From Paroedura picta (taxonomy: Eukaryota > Chordata > Lepidosauria > Squamata > Gekkonidae): a stretch of DNA of 64,000 bases. How positions within the stretch are numbered: the first letter of the stretch is position 1; each line of letters begins with the position of its first letter. The notes under the pieces are model-generated. The model was given only the letters and a program-made list of their open reading frames with translations. It made no database searches and was not told the DNA's origin. A program made the position numbers and the translations under genes. Of this stretch, positions 53,501 to 60,302 are shown piece by piece. The stretch spans positions 17,852,501 through 17,916,500 of the forward strand of contig NC_135384.1 in NCBI RefSeq assembly GCF_049243985.1, written 5' to 3'.

Positions 53501-56127
53501 AGGGGGACTAGGATGGTTGAAGGGTTGGAATCCATGCCTTATGAGAAGAGAGAGTTGGTATATGTAGCTTGAAGAAGAGGAGGGAAAGGGGTTATATGAT
53601 AGCTGTGTTGAACTATGTAAAAGGTAGACATGTTGAAGAGGGGGCCAACTTGTTTACTACAGCTTTAGAGACAAGGAACAGGAGCAATGGATGCAAATTA
53701 TGGGGAAAGACATTCCTTTTAAATATTAGAAAGCATTTTCTGATGACCAAGACTGTTCATAGATGGAATATGCTGCTGCAGAGCAGATTCCTTCATTGAA
53801 AGTTATTAGGAGGAGATTGGATGAGCACATGTCAGGAGTTTGTGATTTTTAAGTCCTCAAGAAAGTGGGGGGGGAGCTGTCCCTTTATGGTCTCCTCCTG
53901 CATTGTGTGTGATTCTGATTCTGAGGCAGGCTATCTAAAGACAGGATATGTATGCCAGAGGAACATACCATGTGCTGATCATTCAAGAGATGTACCACCC
54001 GCGACGTCCACTCGCCCATAGGGACCAAGTCTGGCGAAGTCTTGTAGAGGCGAAGGAGGCACAGGGCCGCACTCTGCTTCACACTGTCCATGGTGTCTCT
54101 GAGGGGCAATGAGAAGGGGAGGTCAAGTAATCGGAGTGCACGTATGTCAAACATTTGTTTCCCCTCTTGCTCCCCACAAGGGGACCTTTGCTCTGACGGC
54201 AGAGGCTCACCCGGCTACTAGGATGCGGGGGATCTCAGAGGCAAAGGCCTCCGCCATCTCACGGCTGCCCACATTAGCAATGCAGTGCAGGGCCAGGCAC
54301 ATGAAGGTGGGGTTGCGGCTTGCCAAGTCGTTCTTGATGGCATTGTTGATGAGGCGGATCAGCTCACTGTTGGAGTTCACCAGCACCGAAATGAACAGGT
54401 AGCCCTAGGCAGGTAGACAGAAACACAGGCAGGCAGGGTGAGCTGAGAACTTGGATAGAAGCATGGATCTACCCTTCAGTAAATGGTGTCTTTCAAAACA
54501 GGTGCATATCAGAGGCCCCCGTGGGATTATTTATTGATCAGTCTATCTAGGCGTACATTTTTATCTCACCCTTCCCCACGGAGTTCAGGGGAAGCTCTCC
54601 CTTTCTCCATCTTATAATCACAGCAACCCTGTGGAGTAAGTTAAGCTTTGTGAAAGACGCTGCTCCCCCCCCCCCCACTCACAATTTGCTTCTCCGTGTA
54701 CTTGTTGGAGCTGAGCAGGTTGACAGCTTCCATGTGCCCAAAATCGATGTCATGGCCCAGCAGGAAGATGAAAAGCAACTTGCAAACATATTTCTTTTTG
54801 CTGTAACCGTCCAAGGCTTTATCTCCTGAGAGGGGGAGAAAATAATGGCACTGTTTGAAGGCTAAAATGACAACGGGAGGGGCAGGAAGAGGACCACCTA
54901 GACCCCTGGCTAACTTGCCCTTGAAGACGCATCCATATTTGAAGCCTGGGAGATGCATGGGAGACATGCTGGGATAATACTTCCAAGATTTCATAGCCAG
55001 AGAGCAAACAGCACAACTGTTGAATGGTGCTAAGAAAACAGGAGGAAATCATCCATGGTTTCCCAACAAGGTTTGTGGTTAAATGAAATCTTGATCTCTT
55101 TGCCCTTAGTCCAAGGCGACTCTGCTTTAGTTGCCCTTCCAGGACACCTGGTTGACCACTGTGTGAAACAGAATAATGGCCTGATCCAGTAGCCGTTACA
55201 TATGTTCTCACACACTCCAGGCTGGCTCTCTGCCCCTTCCTGACCCTTGGCTTGGAGTTAAATAGCAGCGCAGGGTAAATCATACTAGGGTTGAAGAGGG
55301 GCAGCTTTTGCTACTTCTAATACCAAATAACAATAATGATGGACAATAAATATAGAGTCTTGTCCATACATATGTCTTTTGGTTCACAAGATTCCTAACA
55401 CACTCTCAGCCTCAAGTACCTCACAGAGTTGTTGTGAGAATCACTGCTCTGATCTCCAAAAGTCTTTGACAGGAGAAGCATGTTATGGCAGCCTCACATC
55501 AGCAGTGCTCTGCAGCCACTGACTAAACCCAGGAAGGTGGGGCAGGGGTTCTGTGAGGAAAAGGAACTAGGATAAAAAATGTGTAGAGTTCACAGTGCCA
55601 CAAACAGCACCGGAGATGGCAGGAATCACTGAGAGGAAGGAGGAGGCCGTCGCTGAGATCAGAAGGCCTGGGAATCAGACTGTTCAGCCTCCTGCCCAGA
55701 GAGCCACCAACACAGTCCAGCTGTTCAACATTTTAGCCTTGAAAGCGGGCCATCTCTCATCGGCCGCCTGCAGTCACACAGTGGACAACACCTCATGGCT
55801 GACAGGAAAGCGGAAAAGACGAGGAGAGCTGAATTGGCTTAGGTCACGACTGCTGATAAGCACGGGTGGTGATGGCGGGGAACAGGCGTGAGCAGGGCTC
55901 AGTGATTAAGGGAGCTGTTGAAGGGCTGCCTGGAGCAAAACAGCCGACAGAGCCTGCAAGTGGCAAGGGCAGGGAGGGAGTGCCAGTGTTTGTTGTGGGC
56001 AAGCCAAAGGCATAACTCAAATCCAGAAAGCGTGAGGTTACAAACAGAACGTGCTCACCTTTGAATTTGGAGCGGATGTTGGCCAGTTCCTTGTTAATAC
56101 GCTTGATTTCAGCCTCTTTGCTCTTAC
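27990..56127 (-). CDS. AP2A1: AP2A1, alpha subunit of the AP-2 clathrin adaptor (exons 2-23; exon 1 outside window)
   Basis: Large alpha-adaptin of the AP-2 complex, which links clathrin to cargo and PI(4,5)P2 at the plasma membrane in endocytosis. Twenty-two minus-strand exons join into one frame of 2,813 bases ending in TGA at 27992-27990. The reading frame opens with the last two bases of a Cys codon, as expected after human ...SDIRN. Exons 2-13 encode the helical-repeat trunk, including the basic YSKKKYVCK patch that in the family binds PI(4,5)P2. Exons 14-16 encode the low-complexity hinge. Exons 17-23 encode the appendage (ear), including [10 protein letters not shown] of the platform subdomain, and end [10 protein letters not shown]. 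Total length is about 958 aa, near the 955-aa human short form. I assign AP2A1 rather than AP2A2 from the FUZ/MED25 neighbours and the hinge. The intron between exons 18 and 19 is AT-AC; all others are GT-AG. No defect is seen. Confidence 0.96.
28315..28500 (+). mobile_element. 5S rRNA-derived SINE
   Basis: GCCCAATCTTGTCAGATCTC, AGAAGCTAAGCAGGGTTGG and TGGATGGG in 5S order, ending before (CA)n. AP2A1 intron 22. Confidence 0.8.
28545..28752 (-). mobile_element. tRNA-derived SINE (second family)
   Basis: Reverse copy with GATCTGAACCTGGGTCTCCC (B-box region) and GTCTGACGCTCTAAGC. Confidence 0.65.
28888..29022 (-). CDS. AP2A1: AP2A1 exon 22
   Basis: 45 codons beginning [20 protein letters not shown] and ending LEPNAQAQ. 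Acceptor CCTGCAG, donor GTGAGG. Confidence 0.95.
30226..30291 (+). repeat. 37-bp tandem duplication
   Basis: TGCTTGGGAGGGGGAGGGAC... occurs twice with a 37-base period. The rest of 29.0-30.96 kb (AP2A1 intron 21) shows SINE remnants and no gene. Confidence 0.8.
30966..31252 (+). mobile_element. Sauria SINE (near full length)
   Basis: Head GGTATAGTGGTTAGGAGTGC and the BovB-like part AAGCCACTTTGAGATTCC, tail CTTCTTCATC. AP2A1 intron 21. 31253-31992 beyond it shows nothing I recognise. Confidence 0.9.
31993..32062 (-). CDS. AP2A1: AP2A1 exon 21
   Basis: 70 bases: (L)[23 protein letters not shown]. Acceptor TTGCAG, donor GTGAGC. Confidence 0.95.
32148..32345 (+). mobile_element. 5S rRNA-derived SINE
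   Basis: CCCAATCTTCTCAGATCTTG, GAAGCTAAACAGGG, then CCTTGAAAACCCTATAGGG and (AC)n. Confidence 0.8.
32862..33100 (-). mobile_element. Sauria SINE
   Basis: Reverse copy from (TTC)n at 32863 through CTCAAAGTGGTTTACAATC to a shortened tRNA-like head. Confidence 0.88.
33180..33607 (+). mobile_element. Helitron-like element with 3' hairpin
   Basis: 3' stem GCCCATTTTA / TAAAATGGGC (33569-33578 with 33587-33596), 7 bases, then CTAG at 33604-33607 and T. The body is GC-rich with a perfect 19-bp inverted repeat at 33279-33297/33301-33319. The 5' end is not fixed. Confidence 0.65.
34052..34168 (-). CDS. AP2A1: AP2A1 exon 20
   Basis: Begins [20 protein letters not shown] and contains [10 protein letters not shown] of the appendage platform. 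The Trp here is known in the family as part of the accessory-protein docking site. Acceptor CACTAG, donor GTAAGT. Confidence 0.95.
34327..35160 (+). mobile_element. L2 LINE, RT C-terminal region and 3' UTR
   Basis: Encodes [20 protein letters not shown] and [16 protein letters not shown] and ends in (ATCA)n. A reverse CR1 tail (about 34760-34850) is inserted. Antisense to AP2A1, intron 19. Confidence 0.8.
34760..34850 (-). mobile_element. CR1 3' tail nested in L2
   Basis: TAATAGAGTTGCAAGGGACC ... CATCTAGTCCAACCCCCTGC, reverse CR1 end. Confidence 0.8.
35370..35493 (-). CDS. AP2A1: AP2A1 exon 19
   Basis: Starts AG to complete a Gln codon, then [20 protein letters not shown] through INIKF plus a split Arg codon. 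The preceding intron ends in AC. Donor GTACTG. Confidence 0.93.
35494..35883 (-). other. AP2A1: AT-AC (U12-type) intron of AP2A1
   Basis: On the minus strand the intron begins ATATCCTTT, a full match to the U12 5' splice site. It ends TTCTTTAAC, nine bases, then AC, with the probable branch A about 12 bases before the exon. Joining at these ends restores [11 protein letters not shown], whereas no GT-AG pair nearby does. The intron is 390 bases, of which about 272 are a SINE. Confidence 0.92.
35514..35785 (-). mobile_element. Sauria SINE inside the AT-AC intron of AP2A1
   Basis: Full head-to-tail SINE in sense with AP2A1. AAAGAA (TTCTTT on the gene strand) is repeated at 35508-35513 and 35786-35791. 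The inner copy is the first six bases of the U12 branch-site element. Confidence 0.88.
35884..35973 (-). CDS. AP2A1: AP2A1 exon 18
   Basis: Begins (G)[19 protein letters not shown] and ends YPGDLQS plus C. Acceptor CCCCCAG. No usable GT donor fits the frame; the exon is followed directly by ATATCCTTT, the minor-spliceosome donor. Confidence 0.92.
36534..36700 (+). repeat. GGTTGCCAACC-family repeat
   Basis: Copy with CTGGAGAAAATGGCTGCTTT and GAGCTGGCTACCATCCC. Confidence 0.6.
36703..37001. mobile_element. hAT non-autonomous element (family A)
   Basis: Termini CAGCCTTTCTCAACCTTTTT / GGTTGAGAAAGCCTG. Flanking octamers CTTCAGCT and CTCTAGCC match only 5/8, so it is older. Confidence 0.75.
37093..37457. 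mobile_element. hAT non-autonomous element (family B)
   Basis: Termini CAGTGGTCCCCAATCCCCGG / GGTTGGGGACCACTG, GC-rich interior. Perfect duplication ATCTAGAA at 37085-37092 and 37458-37465. Confidence 0.92.
37466..37810. mobile_element. hAT non-autonomous element (family A, opposite orientation)
   Basis: Related in reverse to 36703-37001 (GGGGTTTCTTGATGGCTCTG; GACCATATATGGTCAT). It fills exactly the space between the octamers ATCTAGAA and ATTTAGAT. Confidence 0.85.
37819..38165. mobile_element. SPIN-like hAT element
   Basis: Starts CAGTGGTTCTCAACCTTCCT AATGC and ends GACCCCCAAAGGGGTCCCAA ... GGTTGAGAACCATTG, the ends known from SPIN (SPACE INVADERS) elements. Octamers ATTTAGAT (37811-37818) and ATCTAGAT (38166-38173) flank it. 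Confidence 0.88.
38943..39700 (-). mobile_element. CR1 LINE, 3' part, carrying a 149-bp insert
   Basis: Reverse CR1 from the tail into the RT C-terminus (minus strand: [30 protein letters not shown]). Split at 39428-39576. Confidence 0.9.
39428..39576. mobile_element. 149-bp unclassified insert with 14-bp target duplication
   Basis: GTAATAGGACGGTGCTGGGA ... CCACCAGGAT is flanked by CACCATCTTTGTTG at 39414-39427 and 39577-39590, both inside CR1. A second copy of the insert lies at 40128-40274. It has no poly(A) or terminal inverted repeat. Confidence 0.8.
39778..39860 (-). CDS. AP2A1: AP2A1 exon 17 (start of appendage)
   Basis: Begins (K)[19 protein letters not shown] and ends SEFRQNL plus G. 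Acceptor GTTGCAG, donor GTGAGT. Confidence 0.95.
40128..40274. repeat. Second copy of the 149-bp unclassified sequence, at AP2A1 intron 16 donor
   Basis: About 93-95% identical by eye to 39428-39576. On the gene strand it begins at intron base 6, right after GTAAG. Confidence 0.8.
40280..40351 (-). CDS. AP2A1: AP2A1 exon 16 (hinge)
   Basis: 72 bases: [23 protein letters not shown] plus AA. Acceptor CCTTCAG, donor GTAAGA. From intron base 6 onward the intron is a repeat that has a second copy in intron 17. Confidence 0.92.
41040..41270 (+). mobile_element. tRNA-derived SINE (MIR-like type)
   Basis: GGGGCCATGGCTCGGGCAGA, AGGTTCAATCCCCAGC (B box), GTGAAAGACCTCTGC and AAGGCAGCTTCATGTG. Confidence 0.78.
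41717..41754. repeat. (GA)n microsatellite
   Basis: GA repeat in AP2A1 intron 15. A second lies at 41891-41927. Confidence 0.95.
41891..41927. repeat. (GA)n microsatellite
   Basis: Near-pure GA repeat about 140 bases from the previous one. Confidence 0.95.
42322..42482 (-). CDS. AP2A1: AP2A1 exon 15 (hinge)
   Basis: Begins [20 protein letters not shown], then [20 protein letters not shown], ending AEENFL plus AG. Acceptor TTGGCAG, donor GTGAGG. Confidence 0.92.
43448..43612 (-). CDS. AP2A1: AP2A1 exon 14 (trunk-hinge junction)
   Basis: Begins [20 protein letters not shown], then the lysine-rich [11 protein letters not shown] and [10 protein letters not shown] at the start of the hinge. Acceptor CCCGTAG, donor GTGAGT. 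Confidence 0.94.
44495..44533. repeat. (CT)n microsatellite
   Basis: CT repeat in AP2A1 intron 13. Confidence 0.95.
44767..44998 (-). CDS. AP2A1: AP2A1 exon 13
   Basis: Begins (S)[19 protein letters not shown] and ends SSIASTDVL, the end of the trunk. Acceptor CTCCAG, donor GTGAGG. Confidence 0.95.
46156..46253 (-). CDS. AP2A1: AP2A1 exon 12
   Basis: Begins [20 protein letters not shown] and ends AGDPRS plus AG. Acceptor CCCCTAG, donor GTAGGA. Confidence 0.95.
46642..46824 (-). CDS. AP2A1: AP2A1 exon 11
   Basis: Begins [20 protein letters not shown] and ends YAAKTVFE. Acceptor TCTCAG, donor GTAGGT. Confidence 0.96.
47040..48048 (+). mobile_element. L2 LINE, RT domain to C-terminus
   Basis: Encodes [16 protein letters not shown] (RT palm motif region), [20 protein letters not shown] and [20 protein letters not shown]. 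Antisense in AP2A1 intron 10, with several frame breaks. Confidence 0.85.
48063..48200 (-). CDS. AP2A1: AP2A1 exon 10
   Basis: Begins [20 protein letters not shown] and ends ADYSIREEI. Acceptor TTCCCAG, donor GTAAGT. An antisense L2 LINE fragment ends about 15 bases beyond the donor. Confidence 0.95.
48793..48845. mobile_element. Fragment of the palindromic hAT family
   Basis: AGTGGCCAAACTGTGGCTCT ... ATGGACTACAATAACC is one partial arm of the family seen at 14336 and 63162. Confidence 0.6.
48939..49107 (-). CDS. AP2A1: AP2A1 exon 9
   Basis: Begins (S)[19 protein letters not shown] and ends VINALK. Acceptor CCTACAG, donor GTCAGA, which is weaker than its neighbours. Confidence 0.94.
49378..49528 (-). 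CDS. AP2A1: AP2A1 exon 8
   Basis: Begins [20 protein letters not shown] and ends LIIHYD plus AG. Acceptor CTTATAG, donor GTGAGC. Confidence 0.95.
50385..50600 (-). mobile_element. 5S rRNA-derived SINE
   Basis: Reverse: CTTAGCTCCTGAGATCCGAC and the upstream GGTGGCTTGCCATTGCTTGC segment. Confidence 0.78.
50735..50960 (-). mobile_element. 5S rRNA-derived SINE
   Basis: Reverse: GGGTTTTCAAGGCAAGAGAC, GGTCTCCCATCCAAGCACTA and GCTTAGGTTCTGAG. Confidence 0.82.
51016..51075 (+). mobile_element. tRNA-derived SINE fragment beside AP2A1 exon 7
   Basis: GGCAGAGCATCTGCTGGGCA TGCAGAAGG, head of the MIR-like SINE, ending close to the exon-7 donor at 51083. Confidence 0.65.
51084..51192 (-). CDS. AP2A1: AP2A1 exon 7
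   Basis: Begins [20 protein letters not shown] and ends LLQCYPPP plus G. Acceptor CCCACAG, donor GTAGGA. A tRNA-type SINE fragment stops about 10-20 bases from the donor. Confidence 0.95.
52140..52241 (-). CDS. AP2A1: AP2A1 exon 6
   Basis: Begins [20 protein letters not shown] and ends AVSRLSR. Acceptor ATACAG, donor GTGAGT. Confidence 0.95.
52296..52366 (+). mobile_element. Sauria SINE 3' fragment
   Basis: AAGCCACTTTGAGACTCCTT through AACCAGCTCTCGGTCTTCTT. Confidence 0.75.
52445..52535 (-). mobile_element. CR1 3' tail
   Basis: ATAGAATCATAGAGTTGGAA ... ATTAGCCCTAAGCATCC. Confidence 0.85.
53420..53860 (+). mobile_element. Old CR1/L3-like LINE, C-terminal region
   Basis: GTGTCCAGTTCTGGGCACTG and a [17 protein letters not shown]-type remnant. 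More diverged than the other CR1 copies. Confidence 0.65.
53969..54098 (-). CDS. AP2A1: AP2A1 exon 5
   Basis: Begins [20 protein letters not shown] and ends HLLNDQHM. Acceptor CCCTCAG, donor GTATGT. Confidence 0.96.
54211..54404 (-). CDS. AP2A1: AP2A1 exon 4
   Basis: Begins [20 protein letters not shown] and ends RILVAG (split codon). Acceptor GCCTAG, donor GTGAGC. Confidence 0.96.
54540..54640 (-). mobile_element. SINE fragment
   Basis: ATCTTATAATCACAGCAACC CTGTGG relates to the second tRNA-SINE family. The rest of intron 2 (54826-56058) shows no gene. Confidence 0.45.
54683..54825 (-). CDS. AP2A1: AP2A1 exon 3
   Basis: Encodes [20 protein letters not shown] through NKYTEKQI. It contains the lysine cluster known in the family to contact membrane phosphoinositide. 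Acceptor CTCTCAG, donor GTGAGT. Confidence 0.96.
56059..56127 (-). CDS. AP2A1: AP2A1 exon 2
   Basis: Encodes [22 protein letters not shown] plus G, after completing a Cys codon (GT) begun in the missing exon 1. Acceptor GATTACAG, donor GTGAGC. Confidence 0.95.
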
Positions 56128-56739
56128 CTGTAATCAAAGACAATGGGGTTCAGAACAATGAAAATGCCACTGCCTCCTACAAGCCTGCCCACCCAACACA
56201 CCTGGGTTTGTCATTGACCACCTTCCCATCATGAACAGAGCCAGGTGGGGAGAACCAGAAAAAGGAAAAGGGTGTCTTGTGGCACTTTGAACAACAGTGG
56301 GCTGCAGCATAAGTTCCAGTGGGAGAGGACCCACTCCCTCAGGCACATCAAGCCCACCGATCCTTAGTCAGCAGACGTAGCCAGACAGGCACCCATTTAT
56401 TTCATTTATATCTGTCAGAAGAGCCAGGCTTCTGCCATGATTGTTAGAATTCCTTAGAAGTGTAGATGTAGGGCTGATGCTAGGGCTTGCATGGCAGATA
56501 TCAAGAGATTCTGAAAGAACAACCTCTCCAGTTTCCTTCTCCTGAACCCAAGTCATGCTGGAGCACATCTACCTCAAAAAGAATACTTCACAACAATCAC
56601 ACGGTGTGGTGTATTGATTGAATGCTACACTGGTAGCCAGGAAATCTGAGTTCACCCAGCTCACTAGGTGACCTCAGGCTATACAATCCCTCTCTCAACT
56701 TAAATGCTGTGTGCTGCTGACCAAGCTCCTCGGGAGAAC

Positions 56740-58931
56740 AATGGGGGAACAAGAACATATACTACATGTCACAGACAATTCCCTTGAGAAGGAAAACTGG
56801 GAGGAACCTAAAGAAACCAAGGCGGCTCCATAATCAGCTTTCAAAAGAACTGAGTCATAAAAAAAACACAAATTTAAGAAATGAAAGGTGGGTCTTATAA
56901 CCAAGGAGGTATATAAATAAAAAAACTAATGCATGTAGGGAGAGTGTTAGGAAAGCTAAAGCTCAGTATGAGCTTAGGCTACCAAGAAATGCTAAACACA
57001 ACAAGGGTTCAAAGTGAGAAAAAGAATAGGGACATGGTAGGACCATTGCAGGGACAAGAAAATGACGTAACAGGTGATGAAGAGAGGGCTGAACTGCTCA
57101 ATTCCTACTTCTCCTCAGTCTTCTCTTGGGAGGGGAATCATGTGCAACATGGCAAAATCATTTCACATGAAGAGAGATGGGAGCTGTGGCCTAGGATCAC
57201 TGTAGGGGTAGCCCATAAAACACCTAGTTTCTTTAAATGAAACCAAATCCTCTGGGCCATAACAACTGCATCCAAGAGTACTAGAAAAACTTGCAGATGT
57301 AATTTCTGAGCCTCTGACCATTATTTTTTAGATTTCTTGGAGAACAGGTGAGGTGCCAGCAGACTGGAGGTGGGTAAATATGTCCCCATCTTCAAGAAGG
57401 GGAAAAAGGAGGAGCTGGGTAACTACTGACCCATCAGCTTGACATCTATATCTGGCAAAATTTTAGAACAAATCATCAGTCGGTCCTTGAGCAGTTAGAG
57501 CGGGTGGCTACTAAGAATCAGCATGGCTTTCTCAAGAACAAGTCATGTCAGACAAGTCTTATCTCCTTTTTTGAGAAGTTACTACCTTCCTAGATCAGGG
57601 GAATGCTCTGGACATAGTTTACCTTGATTTCAGTAAGGCTTTTCATAAGGTACCAAGTGATATTCTTATTGACAGGTTGGCAAGATGTGGTGTGGACCCC
57701 ATTATTGTTAGGTGGATTGAGAACTGGTTGACAGATCACACCCAAAGGGTGCTTGTAAATGGTCTGTCAATTTCTTGGAGAGGATTGATAAGTGGAATGC
57801 CTCAGGGATCTATCCTGAGCCCTGTTTTATTCAACGTATTTATAAATGATTTCACTGAAGCAATAGAGGGGATACCTACTAAATTTGAAGATGACATTAA
57901 ACTGGGAGGGGTATCAAACACACCAGAAGACGGAATCAGAATACAAGATGATCTTGACTGGCTAACTGGGCTAAATTGAATTTCAGTTGTGAGAAATGTA
58001 AAGTTCTTCATGTAGATAGGAAACATCATATGCATTGCTATAGGATGGGTGAGACTTGTCTTGGCAGCAGTACATGTGAAAAGAATTTGGAGGTCTTACT
58101 AGACCAGACACTGAGCATGAGTCAGCAGTGTGACTTGGTAGCTTGGTAGCAAACACGATTGGGGGCTGTATTAAAAGAACTATAGTGTCCAGATCATGCA
58201 AGGTGATGTTAACGTTTTACTCCATTCTAGTAAGACCTCACTTGGAGTACTGTGTTCAGTTTTGGGCACCACAACTGAAAAAAGATGTAGAGAAACTGGA
58301 GGGTGTCCAGAAGAGGGCTACAAAGATGGTGAGGGGTTTGGAGACCAAGACGTATGAGGAAAGGTTAAGGGAGCTTGGTCAATTTAGCCTGGAGAGAAGA
58401 TGACTAATAATTGATACGATAACCATCTTCAAATACTTGAGGGGCTGTCATATAGAAGATGGAGCACATTTGTTTTCTGTTGCCTTTGAGGGTCGGACCA
58501 GAACCAATGGGTTGAAATTAATTCAAAAGAATTTTCGGCTAAACATCCAGAAGAAGTTCCTGACAGTTAGAGTGGCTCCTCAGTGGAACAGGCTTCCTCA
58601 GGCGGTGGTAGGCATTCCTTCTTTTGGATTTTGTAAGCAGAAGCTAGATAGTCATTGGACAGAAATACTGATTTTATTAACTTAGGCAGATTGCAAATGG
58701 GTGGGCAGGAAGGGATGTGTCAGTATTTGTCTCTTGTGGCCCTTCCTTGTATACCCATTGTAAGATGGTAGGCATATTTCCTCCAATCCATGATGGATTC
58801 TGGAGATTTCTGGTGATCATTTGGGCATGAAATTGGAGTCACTGTGGGTGGGCAGGCAGTTGTGAGTTCCTGCATTGTGCAAGTGGTTAGACTAGATGAC
58901 CCTGGTGATCCCCTTTAACTTTATGATTCTA
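56740..58931 (+). mobile_element. CR1 LINE, 2.2-kb copy (linker, RT and 3' end)
   Basis: Contains the RT region (GLISGMPQGSILSPVLFNVF, NDFTEAIEGIPTKFEDDIKL with FEDD in place of the usual YADD), [20 protein letters not shown], and the 3' tail ending CTTTATGATTCTA. Several frame breaks. Antisense to AP2A1, intron 1. Confidence 0.93.
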
Positions 58932-59240
58932 CTAGGGGCCAAGCCCGATGCATTCAGGAATACAGTGGGCGCTAGGTTGGGTTAGAACTCTGTGGATGGC
59001 CTCTCCCTCCCTGCAGATGCCCTGCCTCTTTCGAGTCCCCCCCCCCCACACCTACTTCAGCTGCACCTCAAGTTCTGACATTGTACTGCGGTTTCTGCTG
59101 ATTGGCTGGTATGCAGCAGGAACAGCCCCTTTACCCTCTGGTGCTTCCATTTCAGCGCTGGTTTCATTTTGTTTAAATGTTTGTGCTGTATATGTATTTT
59201 TCCTGCTTTGCCAGTCCCCTGAAGTAATGCCATAGGCACT
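58932..59240 (-). mobile_element. Helitron-like 3' end abutting the CR1 tail
   Basis: On the minus strand a GCCCACTGTATTC / ATGCATCGGGC imperfect stem is followed by CTAG at 58935-58932 and T. It starts exactly where the CR1 tail ends. Confidence 0.55.
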
Positions 59241-59870
59241 CATATCAGAAAGAGTTAAAGGTGAACCTGAGGTTGCCTTCAGCTGCTGCCCCTTCTCCCA
59301 ATCTGCTGTATGTAGAGACACCAGCAATGAACTTCAACACAGCTGCAATAGCTCAGTTAGTAAAATTCTTGCCTTGAGATTACAACTTCATGAGTTCAAA
59401 GCTTGCTGTGGGTCTTCATTTCCCCCTCTATGCAGGATTTTTCCCCCTTTTGAACAGCCCAAGTTTTAAAAATGCACCATTTTAAACTTTTGACCATTTT
59501 TTTTACTTTTGGAAAAGTAAAAAACAAAACAAAATGAGTGATAGGGTTGTGAGTGTCGGGCACAGGGTTGGACAAGATGACCCAGGAGGTCCCTTCCAAC
59601 TCCATGATTCTATGTTTCTGATTCTATGAAAACTCCTGAGTGGGGGAAAAATGAAGACTCACAGCCAGCCTTGAACTCATAAAGTTGTGATCTCAAGGAA
59701 AGCACTTTACTGAGCTATCTCAGCTTTGTTGAAGTTCATTGTCTGTGGACACTGAAGTTCATTGTCTGTGGACACTATTCACAAGTTCACTGCCGCAGAC
59801 TGGGAGAAGAGATTAAGGCAACCATAGGCTCGTCTTTAACTCCTTCTGTGTGGACAAGGATGCTAGTAAA
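59240..59870. repeat. Inverted pair of a tRNA-like SINE family
   Basis: The left arm (about 59240-59460) and the reverse of the right arm (about 59620-59870) share AATGAACTTCAAC, ATAGCTCAGT, CCTTGAGATCACAAC and TCTTCATTT. A CR1 tail (59525-59630) lies between. Confidence 0.7.
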
Positions 59871-59956
59871 ACATTGGGCTGAATGGGTAACAGGCCTGTG
59901 AAATTTGTGCATTCATGCCGTCCTGAGCATAGCAGTTAGAGAAGCTTACATGGATA

Positions 59957-60302
59957 TGGTTGCCAACCAATGGAGATTTCCTGCTATTACAACTGATCTC
60001 CAGGGGACATCAGTTCACTTGAAGAAAATGGCATTATATCTCACTGGAAGAAAACAAAGAGTTGGGTTTTATACCCTGCTTTTTACTACCTGAAGGAGTT
60101 TCAAAGTGGCTTACAATCATCTTCCCTTCCTCTCCCCTCGCCCTGTGAGGTAGGTGGGGCTGAAAAAGCTCTGAGAAAACTGTGACTGACTCAAGGTCAT
60201 CCAGCTGGCTTCACATGTCCCTTGACACCACAAATCCTGCCTTTCTCAGGCTTCACCCTAAAAATATCCAGGTATTTCCCAAACGGGAGTTGGCAACCCT
60301 AT
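59957..60302 (+). repeat. GGTTGCCAACC-family repeat split by a Sauria SINE
   Basis: GGTTGCCAACCAATGGAGAT ... GGGAGTTGGCAACCCTA, with the SINE at about 60050-60240 inside. Confidence 0.7.
60050..60240 (-). mobile_element. Sauria SINE
   Basis: AAGAGTTGGGTTTTATACCC and GAGTTTCAAAGTGGCTTAC in reverse. The head is missing. Confidence 0.82.

Noticed and set aside
59343-59405. Possible tRNA gene
   Set aside because: It has A- and B-box-like sequence but poor stem pairing, and its inverted relative nearby shows it is a SINE family.
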